From Streptomyces sp. QL37 (GTDB lineage: Bacteria; Actinomycetota; Actinomycetes; Streptomycetales; Streptomycetaceae): a stretch of 64,000 bases of DNA. The notes beneath the pieces are model-generated. The model was not told the origin of the DNA. It did not search any database and worked only from the letters and a program-made list of their open reading frames with translations. The stretch lies in NCBI RefSeq assembly GCF_002941025.1, contig NZ_PTJS01000001.1, forward strand, positions 4,650,001 through 4,714,000. Reading direction: 5' to 3'. The translations under genes and the position numbers were made by a program. Of the stretch, positions 7,944 through 16,764 are shown one piece after another (the first letter of the stretch is position 1; each line of letters begins with the position of its first letter).

Positions 7944-9098
7944 TCAGGCGGCCGGGGGCTCCACGATCCACTCGCCCCGGCGCATGACGCCCTTGACCGC
8001 GAAGTCCGCGTCCAGGACCACCAGGTCGGCGTCCTTGCCCGGGTCCAGCGAGCCGACCTTGTCGTACAGGCCGAGGAGCCGGGCCGGGTTGGCGGAGATG
8101 GACCGGACGACGTCGTCGACGGGGATCCGGTCGATGGTCACGGCCCTGCGGAACGCGGTGTCCAGGGTGAGGGTGGAGCCCGCGATCGAACCGCCCTCCA
8201 CCAGGCGTGCGACACCGTCCTTGACCTCTACGGCGAGCGGTCCGAGCTGGTACATGCCGTCGCCCCCGCCGGCCGCGTCCATGGCGTCGGTGATCAGCGC
8301 GACCCGGCCGGCGCCCGCGTGGTGGTAGGCGAGCTCCAGGGCGGCCGGGTGCAGATGCGTACCGTCGTTGATCAGCTCGACGGTGACCCGCTCGTCCTCC
8401 AGGAGCGCCGCCACCGGGCCGGGGGCCCGGTGGCCGATGGCGGGCATCGCGTTGAAGAGGTGGGTGGCGACGGTCGCGCCCGCGTCGATCGCCTCGACGG
8501 TCTGCTCGTACGTCGCGTCCGTGTGGCCGACGGCGGCGATCACCCCGTGTTCGGCGAGCAGCCGTACGGACTCGATGCCGCCCGGGAGTTCGGTGGCGAG
8601 GGTGACCATCCTGGCGCTCCCGCGCGCCGCGTCGAGCAGCTTGCGGACCTCTGCGGGGTCGGGGTCGCGGAGGAGGACCTCGCTGTGGGCGCCCTTGCGG
8701 CACGGGGAGATGAAGGGGCCCTCGAAGTGGACTCCGGCGAGCTCGCCCTGCTCGACCAGTTCGGAGAGGAGGCCGGCCTGACGGGCCAGGAAGTCCATCT
8801 CGCCGGTGACGGTCGAGGCGACGACGGTCGTCGTGCCGCGCACGCGGTGCGCCCGCACCGCGGTCAGGGCGTCCTCGGCGGTGCCGGTGGCGAAGGACGC
8901 GCCGCCGCCGCCGTGGTTGTGGATGTCCACGAAGCCGGGGACCACCCAGTGGCCCGAGAGGTCGACGGTCCGGGAGTCCTCCCGCGTGCTGCCGGCGATC
9001 CGGGTGCCCTCGACGATCACCCGGCCGTTTTCGACGGTGCCGGTGGGAAGCACCACCCGGGCACCTGCGAGAACCGTGCTGTCTGCGCGTCCGGCCAT
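7944..9098 (-). CDS. nagA: N-acetylglucosamine-6-phosphate deacetylase
   Basis: A 384-aa cytosolic metal-dependent hydrolase converting GlcNAc-6-P to GlcN-6-P and acetate. The amidohydrolase signatures are present in order: HNHGGGG (first metal-ligand HxH), HFEGPFISP (Glu ligand), GHTDATYEQ, ATHLFNAM (His ligand/substrate) and ITDAMDAAG (catalytic Asp). The start at 9098 overlaps the stop of nagK as TGATG, so translation is coupled. A longer upstream frame is antisense-like noise. The pair with a ROK kinase and a dre box upstream is the conserved nagKA operon of Streptomyces, feeding GlcNAc from chitin or cell wall into metabolism. Confidence 0.95.
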   Translation of the reverse strand: MAGRADSTVLAGARVVLPTGTVENGRVIVEGTRIAGSTREDSRTVDLSGHWVVPGFVDIHNHGGGGASFATGTAEDALTAVRAHRVRGTTTVVASTVTGEMDFLARQAGLLSELVEQGELAGVHFEGPFISPCRKGAHSEVLLRDPDPAEVRKLLDAARGSARMVTLATELPGGIESVRLLAEHGVIAAVGHTDATYEQTVEAIDAGATVATHLFNAMPAIGHRAPGPVAALLEDERVTVELINDGTHLHPAALELAYHHAGAGRVALITDAMDAAGGGDGMYQLGPLAVEVKDGVARLVEGGSIAGSTLTLDTAFRRAVTIDRIPVDDVVRSISANPARLLGLYDKVGSLDPGKDADLVVLDADFAVKGVMRRGEWIVEPPAA

Positions 9099-10030
9099 CA
9101 GGCGGAAACCTCCGTGGAGAGTAGATCCCAGGCGAGCAGCCCTGCGCCCAGGCATCCGGCGGTGTCCCCGAGGGCCGCCGGGACGATGTGAGGCAGCTTC
9201 TGGAACGTGACCCGTTCCTCGACAGCCGCACGCAGTGGTGTGAACAAGGTTTCCCCGGCCTCGGCGAGTCCGCCACCGATGATGAGCGTGCGGGGGTCCA
9301 GCAGGGTGAGCGCGGTGACCAGCCCCGCGGCCAGCGCGTCGACGGCGTCCCGCCATACGCGCAGGGCCGCCGGGTCGCCCGAGGCCACGGCCTTCGCGCA
9401 GTCCGCGGCGTCCGCGTCGGGGTCCCCGGACGCGGCGGCCCAGGCTCTGGACACGGCGGCGGCCGAGGCGAGGGTCTCCAGGCAGCCGCGCTGGCCGCAG
9501 CCGCATTCCGGGCCGTCCGGGCGGACCACGACGTGGCCGATCTCGCCCGCGTAACCGTGGGCGCCCGCCTCGATGGTGCCCGCGATGCCGATGGCCCCGG
9601 CGATCCCGGTGCCCAGCGGCACGAACAGGAAGCGGTCCGCTCCCCGGCCGGCGCCGATCCGTCCCTCGGCGAGGCCGCCGGTCCGGACGTCGTGGCCGAG
9701 CGCGACGGGCAGGCCGCCGAGCCGTTCGCCGAGCAGCTTCCGCAGGGGCACGTCGCGCCAGCCCAGGTTGGCGGCGTAGACGGCGATCCCGCGCTCCGCG
9801 TCGACGATGCCGGGCACGGCGACCCCGGCGGCGGCGGCGCCTTCGCCCAGGTGCTCCTCGCCGTACGCGCGGAGGTCCTCGGCGAAGGCGAGGATCGTCT
9901 CCACGACGGCCTCGGCGCCGCGGTCCCTGCCGGTGGCCCGGCGCGCCTCGTGGAGGAGGGTGCCGTCGGCCCCGACCAGAGCGGCCTTCATTCCTGTGCC
10001 GCCCACATCGAGGGCGATGACGTGTCTCAC
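9098..10030 (-). CDS. nagK: ROK-family N-acetylglucosamine kinase
   Basis: A 310-aa ROK sugar kinase. The phosphate-binding opening ALDVGGTGMKAAL is at the N-terminus. GYAGEIGHVVV holds the catalytic region, and CGCGQRGCLET is the ROK structural zinc motif. There is no N-terminal DNA-binding helix-turn-helix, so it is an enzyme and not a NagC/Mlc repressor. It is first gene of the nagK-nagA operon, overlapping nagA by one base. It should phosphorylate GlcNAc (cell-wall derived or imported unphosphorylated), giving the NagA substrate. Confidence 0.92.
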   Translation of the reverse strand: MRHVIALDVGGTGMKAALVGADGTLLHEARRATGRDRGAEAVVETILAFAEDLRAYGEEHLGEGAAAAGVAVPGIVDAERGIAVYAANLGWRDVPLRKLLGERLGGLPVALGHDVRTGGLAEGRIGAGRGADRFLFVPLGTGIAGAIGIAGTIEAGAHGYAGEIGHVVVRPDGPECGCGQRGCLETLASAAAVSRAWAAASGDPDADAADCAKAVASGDPAALRVWRDAVDALAAGLVTALTLLDPRTLIIGGGLAEAGETLFTPLRAAVEERVTFQKLPHIVPAALGDTAGCLGAGLLAWDLLSTEVSA

Positions 10031-10058
10031 GGAAGACAGTTTCGCCCGCCGACCCCTA

Positions 10059-10074
10059 AAAGGTCTAGTCCACT
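10059..10074 (-). promoter_or_regulatory. DasR box (dre) of nagKA
   Basis: AAAGGTCTAGTCCACT matches 13 of 16 positions of the dre consensus ACTGGTCTAGACCACT. It lies 29 bp upstream of the nagK start, where DasR would repress until released by amino-sugar phosphates. Confidence 0.85.
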
Positions 10075-10134
10075 ATCGTGGTTTGTTGAGCACCCATACA
10101 AAACGGCCCTGCTAGATTGCCGAACCGATACGCA

Positions 10135-10150
10135 GGTGGTGTAGACCTCC
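10135..10150 (+). promoter_or_regulatory. Second dre-like box, upstream of the sugar-binding lipoprotein
   Basis: GGTGGTGTAGACCTCC matches 11 of 16 dre positions, including GGT and TAGACC. It lies 70 bp before the divergent lipoprotein gene. Two boxes in one intergenic region suggest joint DasR control of both directions. Confidence 0.55.
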
Positions 10151-10219
10151 GTGCGGTCGTGAGGCAGTATCGCGGGTTCGCCGTCGGGAGCGTCGGCGTC
10201 CGCGTCGACCAATGTAGGG

Positions 10220-11497
10220 ATGGGCAAGGCTGTGCAGCGGCGCTATGTGGGTCTGACCGCGGTGGTGGCCGCATTCGGAATGACGGCAACGTTGTCGGGG
10301 TGCGGTTCGGACACCGGGGGCGGCGACGTCACCCTGCGGATGGTCGCGGCCGACTACGGCACGAGTGCGGAGAACAGCTCCCAGAAGTACTGGGACGACG
10401 TCGCCGGGAAGTTCGAGAAGGCCAACCCCGACATCAAGGTCGAGGTCAGCGTCTACTCCTGGAAGGACGTCGACCGCAAGGTCGCCGAGATGGTGAAGGC
10501 CGGCAAGGCCCCCGACATCGCGCAGATCGGGGCGTACGCCGACTACGCCAAGGCGGGCAAGCTCTACGCCGCCGACGAGATGATCGCCATCCGCACCGGG
10601 TCCAACTTCCTGCCCTCGCTCACCGACGCGGGTGAGGTCGACAACAGCCTGTACGGCCTCCCGTTCGTGGCCAGCACCCGGCTCCTCTTCTACAACAAGG
10701 GCCTCTTCGCCAAGGCGGGCCTCGGGGCCCCGCAGACCTGGGACGACATCCAGAGCGACGCCACCGCGCTCAAGCAGCGCGGCGTGACCTACCCCTTCGC
10801 GCTGCCGCTCGGCCAGGAGGAGTCCCAGGCCGAGACCCTGATGTGGCTGCTCAGCGGGGGCGGCGGCTACACGGACGAGGTCGGCAACTACAACATCGAC
10901 TCCCAGGCCAACATAGAGACCTTCAAGTGGCTGAAGAACGACCTCGTGGGCAAGGGGCTCACCGGCCCGGTCGCCCCGGGGAAGCTCGACCGGGCGAAGG
11001 CCTTCGACGCGTTCACCAAGGGTGACGTCGGCATGCTCAACGGCCACCCGACGCTGATGCAGGAGGCCGAGAAGAAGGGCGTCGAGGTCGGCATGGTCCC
11101 GCTGCCCGGGATCGAGGGGCCGACCAAGGGCTCGATGGGCGTGGCCGACTGGATGATGGGCTTCAAGCAGAACGGCCACCGGGCGGAGATCGGCAAGTTC
11201 CTCGACTTCGCCTACACGGACGAGAACGTGCTCGCCTTCGCCGACCAGTACGACCTGCTGCCCGTGACCGGCACCGCGTCCGCCGCGATGGAGGCGGACA
11301 GCAAGCACAAGCAGCTGCGCGAGTTCCTGTCGGCGCTGCCGAACTCGCAGCTGTACCCGTTCGGCAAGACGTCGTGGGCGCAGGCGAGCGAGAGCATCAA
11401 GGAGAAGATCGGCTCCGCGGTCGAGCCCGGCGGCAGCCCGGAGAGCGTGCTCGTGGACATCGCGTCCCAGGCCCGGCAGGCGGAGAGTGCCGAGTAG
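10220..11497 (+). CDS. ABC-transporter extracellular sugar-binding lipoprotein
   Basis: A 425-aa solute-binding lipoprotein of the carbohydrate (family 1) type. The N-terminus has basic residues, a hydrophobic core and the lipobox LSGC at about residues 26-29, so it is lipidated on the outer face of the membrane. The mature part shows the binding-protein hallmarks KFEKANPDIKVEV and KAPDIAQIGAYADYA. No permease or ATPase gene follows, so it must use components encoded elsewhere (for example a multitask MsiK-type ATPase). It is divergent from nagKA across two DasR-like boxes, which suggests an amino-sugar or chito-oligosaccharide ligand; this is inference. Confidence 0.9.
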   Translation: MGKAVQRRYVGLTAVVAAFGMTATLSGCGSDTGGGDVTLRMVAADYGTSAENSSQKYWDDVAGKFEKANPDIKVEVSVYSWKDVDRKVAEMVKAGKAPDIAQIGAYADYAKAGKLYAADEMIAIRTGSNFLPSLTDAGEVDNSLYGLPFVASTRLLFYNKGLFAKAGLGAPQTWDDIQSDATALKQRGVTYPFALPLGQEESQAETLMWLLSGGGGYTDEVGNYNIDSQANIETFKWLKNDLVGKGLTGPVAPGKLDRAKAFDAFTKGDVGMLNGHPTLMQEAEKKGVEVGMVPLPGIEGPTKGSMGVADWMMGFKQNGHRAEIGKFLDFAYTDENVLAFADQYDLLPVTGTASAAMEADSKHKQLREFLSALPNSQLYPFGKTSWAQASESIKEKIGSAVEPGGSPESVLVDIASQARQAESAE

Positions 11498-11511
11498 GTA
11501 GGTTGGTTCAT

Positions 11512-11778
11512 ATGACCGGCCCTCGCCCTCCCGATGACGACGCGGACTCCGCTGCCCCGCTCTCCGACCAGGAGCGCGCGGTGCTGGCCCTGGAGCGGCG
11601 CTCCTGGCCCGGCCCCGGCGCGAAGGAGCGGGCGATCCGGGAGGACCTGGGCATCTCGCCGGTCCGCTACTACCAGCTGCTCAACGCGCTGCTGGACGAC
11701 CGGCGGGCGCTGGAGGCGGACCCGGTGACGGTGAACCGGCTGCGGCGGGTCCGGGACGCGAGGCGCGGGCGACGCTGA
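11512..11778 (+). CDS. DUF3263 small protein
   Basis: An 88-aa protein starting at the ATG at 11512, 14 bp after the binding-protein stop, with GGTAGGTTGG as ribosome-binding region. The core LSDQERAVLALERRSW, then AKERAIREDLGISPVRYYQLLNALLDD, is the DUF3263 family. It looks like a short helix-turn-helix ending in a basic tail (RRVRDARRGRR), so nucleic-acid binding is plausible. It is common in Streptomyces upstream of otsB. Function is unknown. Confidence 0.85.
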   Translation: MTGPRPPDDDADSAAPLSDQERAVLALERRSWPGPGAKERAIREDLGISPVRYYQLLNALLDDRRALEADPVTVNRLRRVRDARRGRR

Positions 11779-11890
11779 ACCCGGGCCTGCCGGGGCTCCG
11801 CCCCTGACCCCACGCCTCAAACGCCGGCGGGGCTGGTTCTGCCCCCGTGGATGTCGGGGCGGATACGTGCTCACCGATTAGGCTCGGGCC

Positions 11891-12745
11891 ATGGGCAATC
11901 CGGCACACCCCATCCCGACCCCGTCCACCAAGGCCGGCCGCGAAGGCCTCGCCGCTCTCCTGGCCCGGCCCGCCCGTGCGGTCGTCGCGCTGGACTTCGA
12001 CGGCACGCTCGCCGACATCGTCCCGGACCCGGAGCGATCCCGGGCGCACCCCGATGTCGTCCCGGCCCTCTCCGCGCTCGCCCCCCGGGTCGCCGCCGTC
12101 GCAGTGATCACCGGCCGTCCGGCAGACACCGCCGTACGGTACGGAGGCTTCGCGGGAGCGCCGGGCCTCGACCACCTCGTCGTCCTCGGCCACTACGGCG
12201 CCGAACGCTGGGACGCCGCCACCGCCACCGTCCACGCCCCGCCGCCGGACCCCGGCGTCGAGGCCGTCCGTGCCGAGCTTCCCGCGGTGCTGGAAGGCAC
12301 GGACAGCGGCATCTGGGTCGAGGAGAAGGGCGGTCGCGCGGTAGCCGTGCACACCCGCCGTGCCGCCGACCCCCAGGCCGCCTTCGAGGCACTGCGCGTC
12401 CCGCTGGGCAGCCTCGCCGCGCGTCACGGACTGATCGTCGAACCGGGCCGCCTCGTCCTGGAGCTGCGCCCGCCGGGCATGGACAAGGGCGTGGCGCTGG
12501 AGGAGTACGTGAAGGAGACCGGCGCCGAGACGGTGCTCTACGCCGGTGACGACCTCGGCGACCTCGCCGCGTACGCCGCCGTGGAGAAGCTCCGCACCCA
12601 GGGCATCGCGGGCCTGCTGGTATGCAGCGGCACCGAGGTCCCCGAACTGGCCGACCGCGCCGACCTGTTGCTGCCGGGCCCGGCGGCGGTCGCGGAACTG
12701 CTCCGCTCCATCGCCGGGCGCGTCACACAGGCCGAGAGCCCCTAG
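11891..12745 (+). CDS. otsB: Trehalose-6-phosphate phosphatase
   Basis: A 284-aa HAD-superfamily phosphatase that completes trehalose synthesis. The nucleophile motif LDFDGTLADIVPDP is at about residues 34-47. The second motif VITGRP and the C-terminal LYAGDDLGDLAAY (Mg2+-binding acids) complete the active site. The protein is of usual length. Its stop codon TAG at 12743-12745 lies in the same CTAG tetranucleotide as the stop of otsA on the opposite strand, so the two pathway genes converge and overlap by 4 bp. Confidence 0.93.
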   Translation: MGNPAHPIPTPSTKAGREGLAALLARPARAVVALDFDGTLADIVPDPERSRAHPDVVPALSALAPRVAAVAVITGRPADTAVRYGGFAGAPGLDHLVVLGHYGAERWDAATATVHAPPPDPGVEAVRAELPAVLEGTDSGIWVEEKGGRAVAVHTRRAADPQAAFEALRVPLGSLAARHGLIVEPGRLVLELRPPGMDKGVALEEYVKETGAETVLYAGDDLGDLAAYAAVEKLRTQGIAGLLVCSGTEVPELADRADLLLPGPAAVAELLRSIAGRVTQAESP

Positions 12746-14118
12746 GCGCGCAGCGCGTCGAGCTGGTCCAGGAACCACTGCTGCGGGGGCAGCGCGGTCG
12801 CGGCGGCGGCCAGGCGCTTGGAGCGGGCGCCGCGCTCGCCGGGGTCCATCGTGAGCCCCTCGTGGAGCGCCGCCGCCGTGGCCGACACGTCGTACGGGTT
12901 GACCACGATCGCGTCCTCGCCCAGCTCCTCGTACGCCCCCGCCTCGCGGGAGAGCACCAGCGCGCAGCCGTGGTCCGAGACGACCGGGACCTCCTTGGCG
13001 ACCAGGTTCATGCCGTCGCGGATCGGGTTGACCAGGGCCACGTCCGCCAGTCGGTACGCCGCCAGGGAGCGGGCGAAGTCGTCGTCGACGTGGAGCAGGA
13101 CCGGGGTCCAGCCCTCGGTGCCGTACTCCGCGTTGATCGCGTCGGCGACCCGCTGGACCTCCGCCGTGTAGTCGCGGTAGACCGTGAGGTCCTGCCGGGA
13201 GGGGTAGGCGAAGGCGATGTGCACCACGCGCTCGCGCCATTCGGGGCGCTCCTCCAGCAGCGCGCGGTAGGCGTGCAGGCCGCGCACGATGTTCTTGGAG
13301 AGCTCCGTGCGGTCCACCCGCACGATCGTGCGGCGGTCCGCGCCGACCTGTTCCCGCAGGATCTCCATGCGGTCGTCCACGTCCGCCTCGTGGGAGCGGC
13401 GGCGCAGGAAGTCCCCGTCGGCGCCCAGCCCGTGCACCCCGATGCGGGTGCGGCCGGTGCCGCCGAGGATCTCCGTGCAGCAGCTGATGAAGGCGTCCGC
13501 CCAGCGTCGGGTGAGGAACGCGGCGCGGTCGGCGCCCAGGATGCCGTTGAGCAGTTGTTCGCCGATGTCGTCCGGCAGCAGCCGGAAGTAGTCGACGGGC
13601 GCCCAGGGGGTGTGCGAGAAGTGCCCGATCCGCAGGTCGGGCCGGAGCTCGCGCAGGAGGCCGGGGACCAGCGAGAGGTGGTAGTCCTGCACCAGGACCG
13701 CCGCCCCTTCGCCCGCCTCCTCGGCGAGCGCCTCGGCGAAGGCCCGGTTGTACGCCTCGAAGGAGGCCCACTGACGACGGAACTCCGCGTCGAAGACGGG
13801 CTCCACCGGCGTCTCGTAGATCATGTGGTGGACGAACCAGAGCACGGAGTTCGCGATGCCGTTGTACGCGTCGGCGTGGACCCCGGCGTCGATGTCGAGC
13901 ATCCGGACGCCGGGCTCGGACACCCCGCGCCGGACCGCCTCGCGGTCGCCGTCACCGAGAGCGGCGCACACCCACAGCTTGTCGTCGACGGCGCTCAGGC
14001 CGGAGACGAGCCCGCCCCCGCCCCGCTTCGAGTCGAGCGTGCCGTCCTCCCGCCGTGTGTACGACACCGGGCCGCGATTGGACGCGACGAGTACCTGGGC
14101 AGCGTGCTCGGAGACCAT
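12742..14118 (-). CDS. otsA: Trehalose-6-phosphate synthase (GT20)
   Basis: A 458-aa glycosyltransferase forming trehalose-6-P from UDP- or GDP-glucose and glucose-6-P. Hallmarks are the N-terminal NRGP...RGGGGLVSGL glycine loop, the YHLSLVPGLLRE and HTPWAPVDYFRLLP segments of the acceptor site, GVHGLGAD, VDRTELSKNI and the donor-site DGMNLVAKE. Length is normal. The ATG at 14118 is the only good start. It is transcribed towards otsB, sharing stop-codon bases. The product is a compatible solute important in spores and osmotic stress. Confidence 0.94.
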   Translation of the reverse strand: MVSEHAAQVLVASNRGPVSYTRREDGTLDSKRGGGGLVSGLSAVDDKLWVCAALGDGDREAVRRGVSEPGVRMLDIDAGVHADAYNGIANSVLWFVHHMIYETPVEPVFDAEFRRQWASFEAYNRAFAEALAEEAGEGAAVLVQDYHLSLVPGLLRELRPDLRIGHFSHTPWAPVDYFRLLPDDIGEQLLNGILGADRAAFLTRRWADAFISCCTEILGGTGRTRIGVHGLGADGDFLRRRSHEADVDDRMEILREQVGADRRTIVRVDRTELSKNIVRGLHAYRALLEERPEWRERVVHIAFAYPSRQDLTVYRDYTAEVQRVADAINAEYGTEGWTPVLLHVDDDFARSLAAYRLADVALVNPIRDGMNLVAKEVPVVSDHGCALVLSREAGAYEELGEDAIVVNPYDVSATAAALHEGLTMDPGERGARSKRLAAAATALPPQQWFLDQLDALRA

Positions 14119-14187
14119 GTACCCGAACCTAGCCCGTTCGGGAAGCCGCCAAACGTGAAGTGTGTGCGGAGCCTGGCGGAAGAACCG

Positions 14188-15165
14188 TTACGCCGCGTTC
14201 CGCGAGGCGTACTCCGCGATCTCGCGCATCGGGGGGCGTTCCTCGGTGTCCACCGCATGGGTGTGCGGGACGAATCCGTCGGGCCCTCGCTCGAACTGGG
14301 TGATCTCGGGGCGTACGAGGGCCCCCCGGGAGAGCCGGAGCTGCGCCGTCCGGTAGATCGTGGCCGCCATCCGGCCGAGTGCCTGGCCGTCCTGGTGGCG
14401 GTGTTTGCGTACGCCGACGTCGACCTGGGCCAGTGCGTCCAGGCCGGCCGTGTGCAGCGCGTCGACGAGCAGGCCCAGCTCCACTCCGTAACCCACGGGG
14501 AAGGGGAGCCGCTCCAGCAGGGAGCGCCGTACCGCGTACTCGCCGCCCAGGGGCTGGACGAAGCCGGCCAGGCGCGGCCAGTGCAGATTGAGCAGCGGGC
14601 GGGCCACCAGCTCGGTCACCCGGCCGCCCTGGCCCGCGGCGTCGCCCAGCGGCCGGTCGTACATGGCCTTCACGAAGTGCACGGAGGGGTCGGTCAGCAG
14701 CGGGCCGACGATCCCGGAGACGAAGTCGGCGGAGAAGTCCTTGAGGTCCGCGTCGACGAAGCAGACGATCTCCCCGCTGGTCACCAGCAGTGATCGCCAC
14801 AGGACCTCGCCCTTGCCGGGGAATGCGGGGATCCGGGGGAGTATCGCGTCGCGGTGCACGACCCGGGCGCCGGCCAGCCGTGCCGCGTCGGCGGTGGCGT
14901 CGGTGGATCCGGAGTCGATCACCACCAGTTCGTCGACGAGTCGCACCTTCTCCATCAGCTCGCGCCGGATCTCCGCGACGATCGCGCCGACGGTCGCCTC
15001 CTCGTTCAGCGCGGGCAGGACGACGCTCACGCGCGAGCGGCGCGGATCCTTCGCCCGCGCGGCCGTCAGCCGGTCCAGCGGGCGGTCGGCAGCCGACCAG
15101 GAACGCCTGGTCAGCCAGCGTTCCACCTCTTCCAGCACGGTCGATACTCCCTGTATGTGATCCAT
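14188..15165 (-). CDS. gpgS: Glucosyl-3-phosphoglycerate synthase-like glycosyltransferase
   Basis: A 325-aa GT-A glycosyltransferase (GT81-like). VVLPALNEEATVGAIVAEIRRE is the nucleotide-sugar N-terminus, DELVVIDSGSTDATADAARLAG follows it, and VCFVDADLKDFS holds the metal-binding D-x-D type motif. GGEYAVRRSLLERLPFPVGYGVELGLLVD matches the acceptor region of GpgS. It should glucosylate 3-phosphoglycerate, the first step toward glucosylglycerate and methylglucose polysaccharides. Its place next to trehalose genes fits compatible-solute metabolism. MpgS-like use of mannose is an alternative. Confidence 0.82.
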   Translation of the reverse strand: MDHIQGVSTVLEEVERWLTRRSWSAADRPLDRLTAARAKDPRRSRVSVVLPALNEEATVGAIVAEIRRELMEKVRLVDELVVIDSGSTDATADAARLAGARVVHRDAILPRIPAFPGKGEVLWRSLLVTSGEIVCFVDADLKDFSADFVSGIVGPLLTDPSVHFVKAMYDRPLGDAAGQGGRVTELVARPLLNLHWPRLAGFVQPLGGEYAVRRSLLERLPFPVGYGVELGLLVDALHTAGLDALAQVDVGVRKHRHQDGQALGRMAATIYRTAQLRLSRGALVRPEITQFERGPDGFVPHTHAVDTEERPPMREIAEYASRNAA

Positions 15166-15293
15166 CTCGCGGTTCGGACGACTAGCTCAATCGTCCGGTG
15201 CTTCGGTTACAGTCTTGAACAACGCGGATGACCCTCGCATGTCGGGGTCGATCCGCGAATAAACGCCCGGATCCATGGTCCGGTGCCATAGCG

Positions 15294-15417
15294 CTCATCC
15301 AGAGGGACTGAGGGAACGGCCCGTTGAAGTCCCGGCAACCCTCCTGCCGACCGCGAGGTCACGGTGGGGAAGGTGCCAATTCCGTCTTGTGGCGAAATAC
15401 GTCGCAAGGAAGATGAG
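15294..15417 (+). promoter_or_regulatory. SAM-I (S-box) riboswitch controlling thrC
   Basis: The S-box core is recognisable in order: CTCATCCAGAGGGACTGAGG, GGCCCGTTGAAGTCCCGGCA, then GGTGCCAATTCC. The closing helix P1 forms between CTCATC (15294-15299) and GATGAG (15412-15417). The 3' strand of P1 runs into the GAGGAG ahead of the thrC start, so S-adenosylmethionine binding probably sequesters the ribosome-binding site and controls translation. Confidence 0.92.
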
Positions 15418-15437
15418 GAGAAAGGGCCTCCGCCATC

Positions 15438-16736
15438 ATGGCCGTGCAGACAGTTGCAGCCGACACCAATACCTCCGCAGTGGACCTCGGTCCCGCCGCG
15501 GCACTTTCCTGCCGCGAATGCGGCGAGCGTTTCGAGCTCGGTCCCATTTTCGCCTGTGCGTCCTGTTTCGGGCCGCTCGAAGTGGCGTACGACCTGCCGA
15601 GCGGCTCCCCCGAAGAGCTGAAGAAGCGCATCGCCGAGGGCCCGAACAACATCTGGCGCTACGCGCCGCTGCTGCCGGTCCCCGCCGATGTCGCGGACAA
15701 GCCCAACATCAACCCCGGTTTCACGAAGCTGGTCAAGGCCGACAACCTCGCCCGCGAGCTGGGCGTGACCGGTGGTCTGTACGTCAAGGACGACTCCGGC
15801 AACCCGACGCACTCCTTCAAGGACCGTGTCGTCGCCATCGCCGTCGAGGCCGCCCGCGCCTTCGGGTTCACCACCCTCTCCTGCTCCTCCACCGGCAACC
15901 TCGCCGGTGCGGTGGGTGCCGCCGCCGCCCGCGCCGGCTTCCGCTCCTGCGTGTTCATCCCGCACGACCTGGAGCAGGGCAAGGTCGTCATGGCCGCGGT
16001 GTACGGCGGCGAGCTGGTCGGCATCGAGGGCAATTACGACGACGTCAACCGCTTCTGCTCGGAGCTCATCGGCGACCCGCTCGGCGAGGGCTGGGGCTTC
16101 GTCAACGTCAACCTCCGGCCGTACTACGGCGAGGGCTCCAAGACCCTGGCGTACGAGATCTGTGAGCAGCTCGGCTGGCAGCTGCCCGACCAGCTCGTCA
16201 TCCCGATCGCGTCCGGCTCGCAGCTCACGAAGATCGACAAGGGTCTGCAGGAGCTGATCAAGCTCGGCCTCGTCGAGGACAAGCCGTACAAGATCTTCGG
16301 TGCCCAGGCCGAGGGCTGCTCCCCGGTCTCCACCGCCTTCAAGGCCGGCCACGACGTGGTGCGGCCGCAGAAGCCGAACACCATCGCCAAGTCCCTGGCG
16401 ATCGGCAACCCGGCCGACGGCCCCTACGTCCTGGACATCGCCCGGCGCACCGGCGGCGCCGTGGAGGACGTGAACGACGAGCAGGTCGTCGACGCGATCA
16501 AGCTGCTCGCCCGCACCGAGGGCATCTTCGCGGAGACCGCGGGCGGGGTGACGGTCGGCGTGACGAAGAAGCTGATCGAGGCCGGTCTGCTCGACCCGTC
16601 CCTCACCACCGTCGTCCTGAACACCGGTGACGGACTGAAGACGCTCGACGCGGTCGCCCCCACGACCGGCCTGTCGGCGACGATCCGGCCCAGCCTGGAC
16701 GCGTTCCGCGACGCGGGCCTCGCCGCCGCCAACTGA
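15438..16736 (+). CDS. thrC: Threonine synthase
   Basis: A 432-aa PLP-dependent lyase converting O-phosphohomoserine to threonine. LSCRECGERFELGP at the N-terminus is a Cys-pair lobe (CREC..CASC) typical of actinobacterial ThrC. DSGNPTHSFKDRVVAIA carries the PLP Lys, and SCSSTGNLAGAVGAAAARAG is the phosphate-binding segment. The SAM riboswitch ahead of it is logical because threonine and methionine synthesis share O-phosphohomoserine/homoserine. A CysO-like gene follows 28 bp downstream in the same operon. Confidence 0.95.
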   Translation: MAVQTVAADTNTSAVDLGPAAALSCRECGERFELGPIFACASCFGPLEVAYDLPSGSPEELKKRIAEGPNNIWRYAPLLPVPADVADKPNINPGFTKLVKADNLARELGVTGGLYVKDDSGNPTHSFKDRVVAIAVEAARAFGFTTLSCSSTGNLAGAVGAAAARAGFRSCVFIPHDLEQGKVVMAAVYGGELVGIEGNYDDVNRFCSELIGDPLGEGWGFVNVNLRPYYGEGSKTLAYEICEQLGWQLPDQLVIPIASGSQLTKIDKGLQELIKLGLVEDKPYKIFGAQAEGCSPVSTAFKAGHDVVRPQKPNTIAKSLAIGNPADGPYVLDIARRTGGAVEDVNDEQVVDAIKLLARTEGIFAETAGGVTVGVTKKLIEAGLLDPSLTTVVLNTGDGLKTLDAVAPTTGLSATIRPSLDAFRDAGLAAAN

Positions 16737-16764
16737 CCACCCGAGACCGAAGGAAGGCACCCAC

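Noticed and set aside
9098..10030. NagC-type repressor
   Set aside because: The ROK protein has no N-terminal helix-turn-helix, so it is a kinase.
11792..11804. Terminator after the DUF3263 gene
   Set aside because: GGGGC-TCC-GCCCC has only a 5-bp stem; it may function but the evidence is weak.
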